Made by a program: the position numbers and the translations under genes
Part shown: positions 6,883 to 16,466 of the stretch, one piece after another
Position numbering within the stretch: position 1 is the first letter of the stretch
Layout of the letters: every line of letters starts with the position of its first letter
Notes under the pieces: model-generated
The model's input: the letters and a program-made list of their open reading frames with translations, nothing else
Told to the model about the DNA's origin: nothing
Databases searched by the model: none
From: Spongiactinospora sp. TRM90649
GTDB lineage: Bacteria > Actinomycetota > Actinomycetes > Streptosporangiales > Streptosporangiaceae
Length of the DNA: 64,000 bases
Assembly: GCF_029382225.1 (NCBI RefSeq)
Contig: NZ_JARLTC010000009.1
Location: 124,001-188,000 of the forward strand
Direction: 5' to 3'

Positions 6883-8922
6883 ATGGGCACGTCCACGCAC
6901 TGCCCCTACTGCGCCCTCCAATGCGGGATGACGATCAGCGCCACGGCGTCGATCGACGCCGCCGAGGGCGGGGCGCTGTGCCTGAAAGGCTGGACCTCGG
7001 CCGACCTGCTCACCTCACCGGCGCGACTGACCACGCCACTGGTTCGCGGCCCCACCGGACTGCGACCGGCGACGTGGGACGAAGCGCTCGACCATGTCGC
7101 CACCGGACTCCGGCGGCTGTCGGACAGGCACGGCGCGCAGGCCCTCGGAATCATGGGCGGCGGCGGCCTGACCAACGAGACCGGCTACCTGCTCGGGAAG
7201 TTCGCGCGGATCGCGCTCGGCACGCCGATGATCGACTACAACGGTCGCTTCTGCATGTCGTCGGCCGCCGCCGCGATGAACCGCGCGTTCGGAATGGACC
7301 GGGGACTGCCGTTCCCGGTCACCGACCTGCGGGACGCCGACGCCATCGTCCTGGTCGGGTCCAACCCGGCGGAGACCATGCCGCCGTTCATGCGCCACGT
7401 GGCGGCCTGCGCCGAGTCGGGCGGGCTGATCGTGGCGGACCCGCGCGTCACCCCGACGGCGCGGGCCGCCGCGCTGCACCTGCAGCCCGCGCCGGGCACG
7501 GATCTCGCCCTGGCCCTCGGGGTGCTGCACGCCGTGGTGGAGGGCGGCCGTCTGGATCGCGCCTACGTCGAGTCGCGGACGACGGGGTTCGACGCGGTCT
7601 GGCGGGTCGCCTCCGCCTGGTGGCCGGAGCGGGTCGAGCGGGTCACGGGCGTGGCCGCCGCCGATCAGCGGCAGGTCGCCGAACGGCTGGCCCGGGCCGG
7701 CAACGCCTACATCCTCACCGGCCGGGGCGCCGAGCAGCACAGCAAGGGCGTCGACACGGTCAGCGCCTGGATCCATGTGGCGCTCGCGCTCGGCCTGCCC
7801 GGCCGGCCCGGCTCCGGCTTCGGCTGTCTCACCGGGCAGGCCAACGGCCAGGGCGGGCGGGAACACGGCCAGAAGGCCGACCAGTTGCCCGGCTACCGCT
7901 CGATCGCCGATCCCCTGGCCCGTGCCCACGTGGCCGCCGTCTGGGGTGTGGACCCGGCTTCCCTACCCGGGCCGGGTCCTTCCGCGTACGAGCTGCTGGA
8001 CGGTCTGGGCACGCCCGACGGGGTTCGCGCGCTGCTGGTGTTCGGCACCAACCCCGCCGTGTCGGCCCCGAACGCGGCGCACGTCGCCGAACGGCTGGCG
8101 GCCACCGACCTCCTCGCCGTCGCCGACGTCGTGCTCTCCGAGACGGCCGCGCTGGCCGACGTCGTGTTCCCGGTGACGCAGTGGGCCGAGGGGACGGGCA
8201 CCGTGACGAACCTGGAGGGAAGAGTGCTGCTGCGCGGGCATGCGGTCCGGCCCCCTGAGGGGGTTCGCACCGACCTGGACGTGCTCCACGGGCTCGCCAC
8301 CCGGCTCGGCCAGCCCGGCGAGCGCTTCCCCCGATCTCCGGAGGCGGTGTTCGACGAGCTGCGCCGGGCGAGCCGGGGCGGCAAGGCCGACTACCACGGT
8401 GTCACCTACGCGCGGCTGCGCGCCGGGGAACGGCTGCACTGGCCGGTCCCCGAGCCGGATCACCCGGGCACGCCACGGGTGTTCCTGGACGGGTTCGCCC
8501 ATCCCGACGGCCGCGCCCGCTTCGTACCAGTACGGCACCAGCCCCCCGACGAGCGGGCCGACGCCGAGTATCCGCTGTTCGCCACCACCGGCAGGGTCCT
8601 CGCCCAGTACCAGTCGGGCGCGCAGACCCGCCAGGTGGCGCGGCTGATGGCGGTGGCTGGCGAGATGTTCGCCGAGATCCACCCGGCCGTCGCCGCCCGG
8701 CACGGGCTGGCCGAGGGCGACCCGGTCCGCGTCGTCTCCAGGCGCGGCGGGGTACTGGCCAAGGTACGGCTCACCCCCGGCATCCGGCCCGACACGGTCT
8801 TCCTGCCGTTCCACTTCCCCGGCTCGCACCGGGCCAACCTGGTGACCAATCCGGCGCTGGACCCGCTGAGCCGGATGCCCGAGTTCAAGGTCTGCGCCGT
8901 GCGCCTGGAGCGTGTGCCGTGA
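6883..8922 (+). CDS. nasC: Assimilatory nitrate reductase catalytic subunit (molybdopterin oxidoreductase)
   Basis: A 679-residue cytosolic molybdopterin oxidoreductase of the NasC/NarB type, reducing nitrate to nitrite. The N-terminus carries the [4Fe-4S] ligands C7, C10, C14 and C33 (HCPYCALQCGM...LCLKG). The probable molybdenum-ligand cysteine is C124 in NGRFCMSSAAAAMNRAFG. GCLTGQANGQGGREHGQK and the C-terminal TTGRVLAQYQSGAQTRQ segment are typical of nitrate reductases. It is followed by its likely electron donor (4-base overlap) and NarK. No siroheme nitrite reductase is present, so nitrite is the end product in this window. Start ATG 6883 follows GGGAGG. Confidence 0.88.
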   Translation: MGTSTHCPYCALQCGMTISATASIDAAEGGALCLKGWTSADLLTSPARLTTPLVRGPTGLRPATWDEALDHVATGLRRLSDRHGAQALGIMGGGGLTNETGYLLGKFARIALGTPMIDYNGRFCMSSAAAAMNRAFGMDRGLPFPVTDLRDADAIVLVGSNPAETMPPFMRHVAACAESGGLIVADPRVTPTARAAALHLQPAPGTDLALALGVLHAVVEGGRLDRAYVESRTTGFDAVWRVASAWWPERVERVTGVAAADQRQVAERLARAGNAYILTGRGAEQHSKGVDTVSAWIHVALALGLPGRPGSGFGCLTGQANGQGGREHGQKADQLPGYRSIADPLARAHVAAVWGVDPASLPGPGPSAYELLDGLGTPDGVRALLVFGTNPAVSAPNAAHVAERLAATDLLAVADVVLSETAALADVVFPVTQWAEGTGTVTNLEGRVLLRGHAVRPPEGVRTDLDVLHGLATRLGQPGERFPRSPEAVFDELRRASRGGKADYHGVTYARLRAGERLHWPVPEPDHPGTPRVFLDGFAHPDGRARFVPVRHQPPDERADAEYPLFATTGRVLAQYQSGAQTRQVARLMAVAGEMFAEIHPAVAARHGLAEGDPVRVVSRRGGVLAKVRLTPGIRPDTVFLPFHFPGSHRANLVTNPALDPLSRMPEFKVCAVRLERVP

Positions 8923-10352
8923 ACCCGCCACGCGAGGTCGTGATCGTCGGCGGCGGGATGGCCGGCATGCGCCTGGCCGAGGAGATCACCGATCGGGACC
9001 CGGACGGCTCGCGCTGCCGGGTCACCGTCGTCAGTGAGGAGACCGGCCCCGCCTACAACCGGGTCCTGCTGTCCGGGCTGCTCGCCGGCACCCTGAGCGC
9101 GGAATCGCTGATGCTCTACCCGCCCGGCTGGGCCGAGTCGCGCGGCGTCCGCCTGCACGAGGGCGTGGTGGTCACCTCCATCGACACCCGTGGCCGCGCC
9201 GTGCACACCTCGCGCCTGCGCGTGCCCTACGACGTGCTCGTCCTCGCGACCGGTGCCGAGCCCCGGCTCCCGCCTGTTGAGGGGCTGACCGGTGAGGACG
9301 GCGTACCGGCCGACGGGGTCGTGCCGTTCCGCACGCTCGGCGACTGCCGGCGGATCGCGCACGAGGCGACCCGGCGCGGGGCGCGCGTGGCGATCCTCGG
9401 CGGCGGGCTGCTCGGCCTGGAGGCGGCATGCGCCCTGGCCGGGCGCGGCTGCGCCGTCACGGTCGTGCACCCGTCGGCGCACCTGATGGAACGCCACCTC
9501 GACCACGAGTCGGGGACCCTGCTGGTCCGGCGGCTCGAAGCGCACGGCATCGGGTTCAGGCTGGGGCGATACGCCTCCCGGTACCTGCCCGACGACGGTC
9601 TGAAGCTGGACGACGGCGGTCATGTCGAGGCCACGCTCGTGGTGGTGGCCGCCGGTGTGCGGCCCAGGACGGAGCTCGCGGTCGCGGCGGGGCTGGCCGT
9701 CGAGGCCGGGATCGTCGTGGACGACCTGCTGCGCACGAGTGCGCCGGCCGTCCACGCGATCGGCGACGTGGCGCAGCATCCCGGGGCGGTCTCGGGTCTG
9801 GTGCAGTCGGCGTGGGAACAGGCCGAGGCACTGGCCGAGCTGCTGACGGGCGGCGACGCGCGCTACGTCGGCACCCCGACGGTGACCCGGCTCAAGGCCC
9901 GCGACATCGAACTCGCCGTCGTAGGGGCCTCCACCGCGACCGGTGCCGAGGAACTGCGCTTCTCCGACTCGGCTCGCGGACGGTACGCCAAGCTGCTGGT
10001 CGACGGGGACCGCGTCCGTGGCGCGATCATGCTCGGCTTCCCCGACGCCGCCGCCTCCGTCGCCTATCACCACGTGCAGAGCGTGCCCGTCCCGGACGAC
10101 CGGCTCGCGCTGCTGCTGGGACGGGCGCTTCCCGCCGACGCACCCGCGTCCGGCCCGGCCGTCATGGCCGCGACCGCCACGGTGTGCAGATGCAACCACA
10201 TCACCAAGGCCGATCTGGTCGACGCCTGGCACGCGGGGGCGGACGACGCGGACGCGCTGATCGAAAGGACGCGGGCCGGTACCGGCTGCGGCTCCTGCCG
10301 GCCGGTCGTGCGGAGCTTCGCCGACTGGCTCTCCGATGAGACTTTGGAGTGA
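8919..10352 (+). CDS. nasB: FAD-dependent NAD(P)H reductase with C-terminal BFD-like [2Fe-2S] domain (nitrate reductase partner)
   Basis: This 477-residue flavoprotein resembles the N-terminal half of NirB and the NasB electron-transfer subunit. It has an FAD loop (VVIVGGGMAGMR), an NAD(P)H loop (ILGGGLLGLEAA), FAD motif AVHAIGDVA, and a C-terminal bacterioferredoxin-associated-ferredoxin-like domain with cysteines C423, C425, C457 and C460 (CRCNHITKADL, TGCGSCRP). The siroheme half of a nitrite reductase is absent, so it is best read as the NAD(P)H-to-NasC electron carrier. GTG 8919 overlaps the nasC stop as GTGA. Symbol is by analogy. Confidence 0.8.
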   Translation: MNPPREVVIVGGGMAGMRLAEEITDRDPDGSRCRVTVVSEETGPAYNRVLLSGLLAGTLSAESLMLYPPGWAESRGVRLHEGVVVTSIDTRGRAVHTSRLRVPYDVLVLATGAEPRLPPVEGLTGEDGVPADGVVPFRTLGDCRRIAHEATRRGARVAILGGGLLGLEAACALAGRGCAVTVVHPSAHLMERHLDHESGTLLVRRLEAHGIGFRLGRYASRYLPDDGLKLDDGGHVEATLVVVAAGVRPRTELAVAAGLAVEAGIVVDDLLRTSAPAVHAIGDVAQHPGAVSGLVQSAWEQAEALAELLTGGDARYVGTPTVTRLKARDIELAVVGASTATGAEELRFSDSARGRYAKLLVDGDRVRGAIMLGFPDAAASVAYHHVQSVPVPDDRLALLLGRALPADAPASGPAVMAATATVCRCNHITKADLVDAWHAGADDADALIERTRAGTGCGSCRPVVRSFADWLSDETLE

Positions 10353-10355
10353 GAA

Positions 10356-11711
10356 ATGACCGATCACACCCGGCGGCCCGGCCGCTGGATATCCCACTGG
10401 GAGCCCGACGACCCGCACTTCTGGCAGACGACCGGGCGGCGCGTCGCCACCAGGAACCTGCTGTTATCGATCTTCGCGGAAAACCTGGGGTTCTCGGTCT
10501 GGGTGCTGATGAGCATCGTCGTGGCCTTCCTCGACGACGCGGGATTCTCCTTCTCCCTCACCCAGATCTTCTGGCTGCTCATCGTGCCCAACCTGGTCGG
10601 CGCCGCGCTGCGGGTGCCGTACACCTTCGCCGTGTCGAGGTTCGGCGGGCGGGCCTTCACCGCCTTCAGCGCCGGGGTGCTGCTGATCCCCACCGGGATG
10701 CTGGCCGTCGCGGTCACCGACACCGGCACCCCCTACTGGTTCTTCCTGCTCACCGCGGCGGCGATGGGCCTGGGCGGCGGCAACTTCTCCTCCTCCATGG
10801 CCAACATCTCCTTCTTCTTCCCCGAGGGCAGGAAGGGCGTCGCCCTGGGGATCAACGCCGCCGCGGGCAACCTCGGCGTCGCGTCCACCCAGCTCATCGT
10901 GGTGCTGGTGATCCATCTGGGCACCGGGCTTAACCTGGCGTACGCGGCGCTGATGTGGATGCCGCTGCTGTGCGTGGCCGCGGTGGCCGCGTGGGCGCGG
11001 ATGGACAGCCTGACCTCGGCCACGCCGGACGGCGTCTCCTACCGCCGCGCCATGCGCAACCGGCAGACGTGGGTGATGTCCTTCCTGTACGTCGGCACGT
11101 TCGGCTCGTTCATCGGGTTCTCGTTCGCCTTCCCCGCACTGATCCAATACCAGTTCGGCGGGCAGGTCGCCGTGGCCTTCCTGGGACCGCTGATCGGCTC
11201 GCTGTCCCGCCCCGCCGGAGGCTGGTTCGCCGACCGGATCGGTGGGGCCCGCGTCACGCTGTGGACCTTCGCCGGTCTGGCGGTCGGCGTCGGCGGCGTG
11301 CTGACCAGCCTGCGCCTGAACGCCTTCTGGCTGTTCTTCGCCTCGTTCGTCGGGCTCTTCGTGCTGTCCGGGGTGGGGAACGGCGCGACGTACCGGATGA
11401 TCCCCCTGATCTTCTCCGCCCAGGCCCGCGCGAGCGCCCTGGCGGACGGAACCGATCCCGCCCCGCTGCTGACGACCGCCAGGCGCCAGGCCGCGGCGGC
11501 GGTGGGGGTCGTGGGCGCGGTCGGGGCCGCCGGCGGCGTCCTGATCAACCTCGCGTTCACCCTGTCCCGTGAGGCCACCGGGACGCTGGACGCCGCGTTC
11601 ACCGCCTTCCTCGCGATCTACGTCGCCTGCGCCGTCGTCACCTGGTGGTACTACCTGCGGACCGGGTTCGCCGTCCGCAGGTCGCCCAGCCTGGCGCACG
11701 CCGACGTCTAG
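10356..11711 (+). CDS. narK: NarK-type nitrate/nitrite MFS transporter
   Basis: A 451-residue, 12-helix major facilitator. The nitrate signature is evident in GLGGGNFSSSMANISFFFP and again as GVGNGATYRMIP in the second half, each with the Gly-rich helix typical of NarK/NrtP proteins. It starts 3 bases after the reductase stop, so nitrate uptake, reduction and electron supply form one tight three-gene unit inside the biosynthetic operon. Direction (nitrate import, nitrite export or exchange) cannot be told from sequence. Confidence 0.9.
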   Translation: MTDHTRRPGRWISHWEPDDPHFWQTTGRRVATRNLLLSIFAENLGFSVWVLMSIVVAFLDDAGFSFSLTQIFWLLIVPNLVGAALRVPYTFAVSRFGGRAFTAFSAGVLLIPTGMLAVAVTDTGTPYWFFLLTAAAMGLGGGNFSSSMANISFFFPEGRKGVALGINAAAGNLGVASTQLIVVLVIHLGTGLNLAYAALMWMPLLCVAAVAAWARMDSLTSATPDGVSYRRAMRNRQTWVMSFLYVGTFGSFIGFSFAFPALIQYQFGGQVAVAFLGPLIGSLSRPAGGWFADRIGGARVTLWTFAGLAVGVGGVLTSLRLNAFWLFFASFVGLFVLSGVGNGATYRMIPLIFSAQARASALADGTDPAPLLTTARRQAAAAVGVVGAVGAAGGVLINLAFTLSREATGTLDAAFTAFLAIYVACAVVTWWYYLRTGFAVRRSPSLAHADV

Positions 11712-11765
11712 CTCCCCGGGGCCTCCGGTGCCGGTCAGCACTACCGAACGATGGTGATCCGAATG

Positions 11766-12734
11766 ATCAGTACTACGCAGTCCCTCGCCACGCCCCCCGC
11801 ACCGCCCCCGGCCCTGTCCTACGGCGTCGAGACGGTCGAGGACCTCATCGGCGGGACCCCGCTGCTCCGCCTCAAGCTCGACGGCGTGCCCGCGGACGCC
11901 ACCGTGCTCGCCAAGCTGGAGGCGGCCAACCCGCTGTCCAGCGTCAAGGACCGCGCCGCGGCGTACATGATCCGGGCCGCCGAGGAGTCCGGCGTACTGG
12001 CGCCCGGCGCCACCGTGGTCGAGTCCACCTCGGGCAACACCGGCATCGCGCTGGCGTCGCTGGCCGCCGCCCGGGGTCATCCGTGCGTGATCGTGCTGCC
12101 GGAGAACGCGTCGCAGGAGCGGATGCTCACCCTGCGCATGCTGGGCGCCAGGATCGAGCTGACCGATCCCGCCCTGGGCTTCCTGGGCTGCGTGGAACGG
12201 GCGGAGGAACTGCACGCCGCCATCCCCGGCTCGTGGTACGCCCGCCAGCACGAGAACCCGGACAACGTACGGGCGCACTACGCGACCACCGGCCCGGAGA
12301 TCTGGACGGGCACCGGCGGCACCGTGGACGTGCTGATCTGCGGGGTCGGCACCGGTGGCACCCTCACCGGCACGGGCCACTACCTTCGTGAGCGCAACCC
12401 TGACCTGCGGATCGTGGCGGTGGAGCCCGCGGGCTCCCCGCTGCTGTCCGGCGGCTCCCCCGGGCCGCACCGCATCCCCGGCCTGAACGGCGGCTTCACC
12501 AGCCCCGTCACCGACATCACCTGCATCGACGAGGTGATCACGGTGCCGGACGAGGGCGCGGCGCGGATGACCCGGGCCATCGCCGCCCGCACCGGGCTGC
12601 TGGTGGGCATCTCCTCGGGAGCCGCCGCGTACGGCTGCGCCGAACTCGCCCGCCGCCACGACCTGTCCGGCCGGACCATCGTGACGATCTTCCCGGACAG
12701 CGGCGAGCGGTATCTGAGCTGGTGGCCGGTCTGA
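11766..12734 (+). CDS. CysK-like PLP-dependent O-acetylserine sulfhydrylase/beta-substitution enzyme
   Basis: A 322-residue fold-type II PLP enzyme of the cysteine synthase family, with the PLP lysine in LSSVKDRAAAYM (K62), the substrate loop ESTSGNTGIALA, the phosphate-binding loop CGVGTGGTLTGTG and the C-terminal GISSGAA. Family members replace the acetyl or phosphate group of an activated serine with sulfide or another nucleophile; cluster-borne copies (SbnA, ZmaU, VioB) make non-protein amino acids such as 2,3-diaminopropionate. The CysK-like ESTSGNTG does not decide between these. ATG 11766 follows GGTGATC; another ATG is 15 bases upstream without a ribosome-binding site. Confidence 0.82.
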   Translation: MSTTQSLATPPAPPPALSYGVETVEDLIGGTPLLRLKLDGVPADATVLAKLEAANPLSSVKDRAAAYMIRAAEESGVLAPGATVVESTSGNTGIALASLAAARGHPCVIVLPENASQERMLTLRMLGARIELTDPALGFLGCVERAEELHAAIPGSWYARQHENPDNVRAHYATTGPEIWTGTGGTVDVLICGVGTGGTLTGTGHYLRERNPDLRIVAVEPAGSPLLSGGSPGPHRIPGLNGGFTSPVTDITCIDEVITVPDEGAARMTRAIAARTGLLVGISSGAAAYGCAELARRHDLSGRTIVTIFPDSGERYLSWWPV

Positions 12735-13990
12735 TGGGCTACCGGGAGCTGCACCGCACCGTCAAGCTGCGCCTCGGCGTGGGCTTCTGCCAGCGCTTCA
12801 TGGACATCATGCTGGTCCCGCTGATGGTCATCCACTTCTCCGGGCTGTACGGGCCGGCCCTGGCCGGCCTGATGACCCTGGGGACCGCGGTCGTCGCGAT
12901 CGGCGGCACCCTGGCCGGCGGGCACCTGGCGGACGTCCACGGCCGCCGCCCGATCCTGCTGCTCGGGGAGCTCGGCGGCGTGCTCTGCTTCGCCGGGCTG
13001 GCCCTGGTGAACTCGCCGCTGGGCGGCTCGGGCGTGCTCACGTACGTGCTTTACCTGGGCGCGGCCGGCTGCGCGGCGATCGCCCTGCCGGCCGGCGAGG
13101 CGATGATCGCGGACGTCTCCACGCCGGAGAACCGCACCACGGTGTACACGCTCAAGTACTGGTCGATCAACGTGGCCTTCATGCTCGGCTCGCTGACCGG
13201 CGGTTTCCTCTACACCGGCTTCTTCTTCCACCTGCTGCTGGCCGGTGTGGCGGTCAACCTCGGCATCTTCCTGGTGACCTGGCTCGCCGTCGGCGAGACC
13301 GCGCCCAGCGGCACCGCCGGTGGGCTGGGCGCCATGCTGACCGGCTACGTCTCGGTGGCCCGCGACCAGATCTTCCTCCGGCTGGTGCTGGCCGCGCTGC
13401 TGGTCCGGGCGATCGAGGTGCAGATCTCCACCTACATCGCGGTACGGCTGAGCAGCGACTTCACCCCGCAACCGCTGCTGGACGCCGGCCCGTGGCACCT
13501 CACCGTGGACGGCGTCAACACGCTGGGCATCCTGCGTGCCGTCAACACCGCCCTGGTCGTCTGCCTCGGCCTGTTCGCGGCCCGCCTGTTCGGCCGGCTG
13601 ACCGAGGAACGGCGGCTGGTGGTCGGCATCGCGCTGTTCACCGCCGGATACGTGGTCTGGGCGGTCAGCGGGGACGTCTGGGTCCTGATCGGGGCGGCCG
13701 TGGTCGTCACCGTGGGAGAGCTGATGAACGCGCCGGTCAAGCAGACCCTGCTGGCCAACCTGGTGCCCGCGTCGGATCGCACCAAGTACATGGCCGCGTA
13801 CGGCCTGGCCATCCGGCTCGGCCTGGTGGTCGGCTCGGTGTGCGTGTCGCTCGGCTCGGTGCTGCCCTCCTGGGGGATGGCCGCGCTCTACGTGGTGTTC
13901 GGGGCCACCGCCGTCCAGTTGTACCGATCGCTCTTCCGGGAGCTGCGCCACCGCACACCAGAGCTGGAAGGAGCGCGGTCCGGTGACTGA
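12734..13990 (+). CDS. MFS transporter
   Basis: A 418-residue 12-helix major facilitator of the drug:proton antiporter type. Motif A is seen as GGHLADVHGRRPILLLGE after the second helix. Its ATG shares one base with the cysK stop (TGATG) and its end overlaps the ATP-grasp gene by 8 bases, so it is co-translated with the ligases. Probably exports the product or an intermediate, as MFS proteins do next to ATP-grasp dipeptide ligases such as in the bacilysin operon; substrate unknown. Confidence 0.82.
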   Translation: MGYRELHRTVKLRLGVGFCQRFMDIMLVPLMVIHFSGLYGPALAGLMTLGTAVVAIGGTLAGGHLADVHGRRPILLLGELGGVLCFAGLALVNSPLGGSGVLTYVLYLGAAGCAAIALPAGEAMIADVSTPENRTTVYTLKYWSINVAFMLGSLTGGFLYTGFFFHLLLAGVAVNLGIFLVTWLAVGETAPSGTAGGLGAMLTGYVSVARDQIFLRLVLAALLVRAIEVQISTYIAVRLSSDFTPQPLLDAGPWHLTVDGVNTLGILRAVNTALVVCLGLFAARLFGRLTEERRLVVGIALFTAGYVVWAVSGDVWVLIGAAVVVTVGELMNAPVKQTLLANLVPASDRTKYMAAYGLAIRLGLVVGSVCVSLGSVLPSWGMAALYVVFGATAVQLYRSLFRELRHRTPELEGARSGD

Positions 13991-16466
13991 CAACGCCCGG
14001 CTGCTGATGGTGCAGCCGTACAGCCAGTTGGTGGAGAAGGCGGTCGCCGCCGGCTTCACCGTGTACTCCATCTGGGATCCCGCGCTGCAGACGCCCGAGT
14101 ACCTGCGGGACGTGGCCGCGCACTCCGCCGAGCTGCTGCTGACCGACTTCTCCGACGTGGCGGAGCTGCGGCGGCTGGTCCGAGAGACGGCCGTCGCCCG
14201 CGACGTGGCCCACGTGCTGCACCTGGGCAAGGAGCAGACCATGCTGCCGGTCGCCGAGGAGGCGCACACCCTCGGCCTCGCGCCCAACACCCCGGCGGCG
14301 ATCCGCGCGCTCAACGACAAGGGCGCGACCCGCGAGCTGCTGGCCCGGCACGGTCTGTCGCCGGTTCGGTCCGTCCGGGCCGACACACCCGGCCAGCTGG
14401 CCTCCTCGCCGACCGGGTTCGACCTGCCGGTGATCGTCAAGCCCTGCGGCCTGCAGGGCAGCGCCGGCGTACGGCTGCTCCACGCGATGGACGAGCTGGA
14501 CGGCTGGGCCGCCGAACTTGCGGCCTTCGGCTACCAGGGCCCGGTGCTGGCCGAGGAGTACCTGCGCGGCCCGGAGTTCAGCGTGGAGACGCTGTCCTCC
14601 GGCGGACGCCACCAGGTGATCGGCATCACCGCCAAGGAGACGATGCCGCCACCGCTGTTCGTGGAGACCGGGCACGTGTTCCCCGCGCCGCTGCCGGACG
14701 CGGACGCGACGGCCGTCGCCGGCCTGGTGACCGCCTTCCTGGACGCGGCCGGGTTCACGTTCGGCCCCGCGCACACCGAGGTCATCCTCACCGGCGACGG
14801 TCCCCGGATCGTCGAGTCGCAGGCCCGCCTTGGCGGCGACCGCATCCCGTCGCTGATCAGGGTCGCCACCGGGTTCGACGTCGAGGCGGCGGTCTTCGAG
14901 GCCCTGGCCGGACGGCCTGTCGTACCCGGACCGGCGCACGCGACGAGCTGCGTGTCCTTCTTCCAGTTGCCGCCCGGCCCGATCGCGGCGGCCGGCGGGG
15001 TGGACCGGATCGCCGGGCTGCCCTTCGTGCACGAGGTGAAGTTCCGCTTCGGGCCCGGTGACGTGCTCCCGGTCACCCGGCACTCGGGCAGCCGGCACGG
15101 CTACGTCCTCACCGAGGGGCCGACCCCCGAGGCGGCGCGCGAGCGGGCGGCCGAGGCCAAGGCGCTGCTGTGGGTGGAACCCGAGGGCACGCCGGTGAAC
15201 GCTGTGCAGCGGGTCGCGCCCGTGGCGCTGGACCCGGCCCGCACCCTGCTGCTGATCGGCCATCTCACCGAGCCGATCCGGCTGGCCAAGTCGCTCGGCC
15301 TGAACGTGATCCTCGTCCAGCACAAGGACAAGTTCCAGCCCGAGCAGGCCCAACTCGCCGACGTCACGCTGATCGCCGACTACACCGACTGGGCGGTGCT
15401 CCGGCCGCTGGCCGAGGCGGCGCACCAGATCTGGAACTTCTCCGCCGCGCTGTCGCTGACCGAGCCCGGTCTGGAACCCGCCGGCCGGATCAACGACCTG
15501 TTCGGACTCGGCGGCACCGGCCACCGGGCCGCCCACCTGCTGCGCGACAAGCTGGCCATGCGGCGGCACCTGGCCGCGTCCGGCGCGCCCACGGTCGCCG
15601 CCGAGCCGCTGCACGCCCTGGACGACCTGCGCGCGTTCGGCGACCGGCACGGCTACCCCTTCGTGGTCAAGCCCACCGACCTGACGGCCGGCTTCGGCAT
15701 CTCGCTGGTCGGCGGGCCGCAGGACGCCGGACCGGTGTGGGAACGGGTGCGGGCGACACGCGCGGACGGGGTGGACCGGGGCACCACGCTGTACGAGGTC
15801 CAGGACTACCTGATGGAGGAGTACATCTCCGGCCCCGAGTACAGCGTGGAGAGCTTCAGCTTCGCCGGGCGGCACGTGGTCGTGGCGATCACCGAGAAGC
15901 TGGTCGGCTCGGCGCACTTCGCCGAACTCGGCCACGCCATGCCCGCCCGGGTGGACGCCGGCACCGCCGCCGCGCTCACCGCCGCGACGGCCGAGTTCCT
16001 CGACGTGATCGGGGTCGCGGACGGCCCTGCGCACACCGAGCTGCGGGTCTCGCCGCGCGGCCCGCTGGTCATCGAGTCCCACAACCGGATCGGCGGAGGC
16101 CGCATCGGCGCACTGGTGCGGGCGGCCTACGGCATCGACCTGACGCGTTACACGCTCGCCTGGCCGTTCGGCCTGGTCGAAGCGCTGCCGGACCGGCCGG
16201 AGCCGATCGCCGCCGCGTGCGCGCGCGGACTGGTCGGCAGGCCCGGCCGGATCGCCGCCGTCGAGGGCGTCGAGGAGCTGCGGGCGCACCCGGACGTGCT
16301 CGCCGTCGAGGTGAGCGCCCGGCCGGGGGCGGTGGTGCGCCGGATGCGCGACAACTGGGACCGGCTGGGCCTGGTCGCGGTCGTCGCGCCCGACACCGAC
16401 AAGGCCGTGCGGCTCTGCGACGAACTGATCGAGACGGTGACCGTCAGGATGGAGGGCGACCCGTGA
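13983..16466 (+). CDS. Tandem ATP-grasp ligase (two fused BacD-like units)
   Basis: The 827-residue protein contains two complete ATP-grasp ligases in a row. Unit 1 (about 1-410) has VIVKPCGLQGSAGVRLL, EEYLRGPEFSVETLSSGG and the metal/ATP site HTEVILTGDGPRIVESQARL. Unit 2 (about 415-827) repeats this as FVVKPTDLTAGFGISLV, EEYISGPEYSVESFSFAG and HTELRVSPRGPLVIESHNRI. The family couples a carboxylate, as acyl phosphate, to an amine, as in BacD-type amino acid ligases. Both active sites look intact, so it could make two successive amide bonds. GTG 13983 follows GGAAGGAGCG, and its stop overlaps the next start. Confidence 0.9.
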   Translation: MTDNARLLMVQPYSQLVEKAVAAGFTVYSIWDPALQTPEYLRDVAAHSAELLLTDFSDVAELRRLVRETAVARDVAHVLHLGKEQTMLPVAEEAHTLGLAPNTPAAIRALNDKGATRELLARHGLSPVRSVRADTPGQLASSPTGFDLPVIVKPCGLQGSAGVRLLHAMDELDGWAAELAAFGYQGPVLAEEYLRGPEFSVETLSSGGRHQVIGITAKETMPPPLFVETGHVFPAPLPDADATAVAGLVTAFLDAAGFTFGPAHTEVILTGDGPRIVESQARLGGDRIPSLIRVATGFDVEAAVFEALAGRPVVPGPAHATSCVSFFQLPPGPIAAAGGVDRIAGLPFVHEVKFRFGPGDVLPVTRHSGSRHGYVLTEGPTPEAARERAAEAKALLWVEPEGTPVNAVQRVAPVALDPARTLLLIGHLTEPIRLAKSLGLNVILVQHKDKFQPEQAQLADVTLIADYTDWAVLRPLAEAAHQIWNFSAALSLTEPGLEPAGRINDLFGLGGTGHRAAHLLRDKLAMRRHLAASGAPTVAAEPLHALDDLRAFGDRHGYPFVVKPTDLTAGFGISLVGGPQDAGPVWERVRATRADGVDRGTTLYEVQDYLMEEYISGPEYSVESFSFAGRHVVVAITEKLVGSAHFAELGHAMPARVDAGTAAALTAATAEFLDVIGVADGPAHTELRVSPRGPLVIESHNRIGGGRIGALVRAAYGIDLTRYTLAWPFGLVEALPDRPEPIAAACARGLVGRPGRIAAVEGVEELRAHPDVLAVEVSARPGAVVRRMRDNWDRLGLVAVVAPDTDKAVRLCDELIETVTVRMEGDP

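Noticed and set aside
13737..16289. An 850-codon open frame on the minus strand across the MFS and ATP-grasp genes
   Set aside because: It mirrors the strong plus-strand ATP-grasp gene, shows no domain, and is the antisense artefact expected at this GC content.
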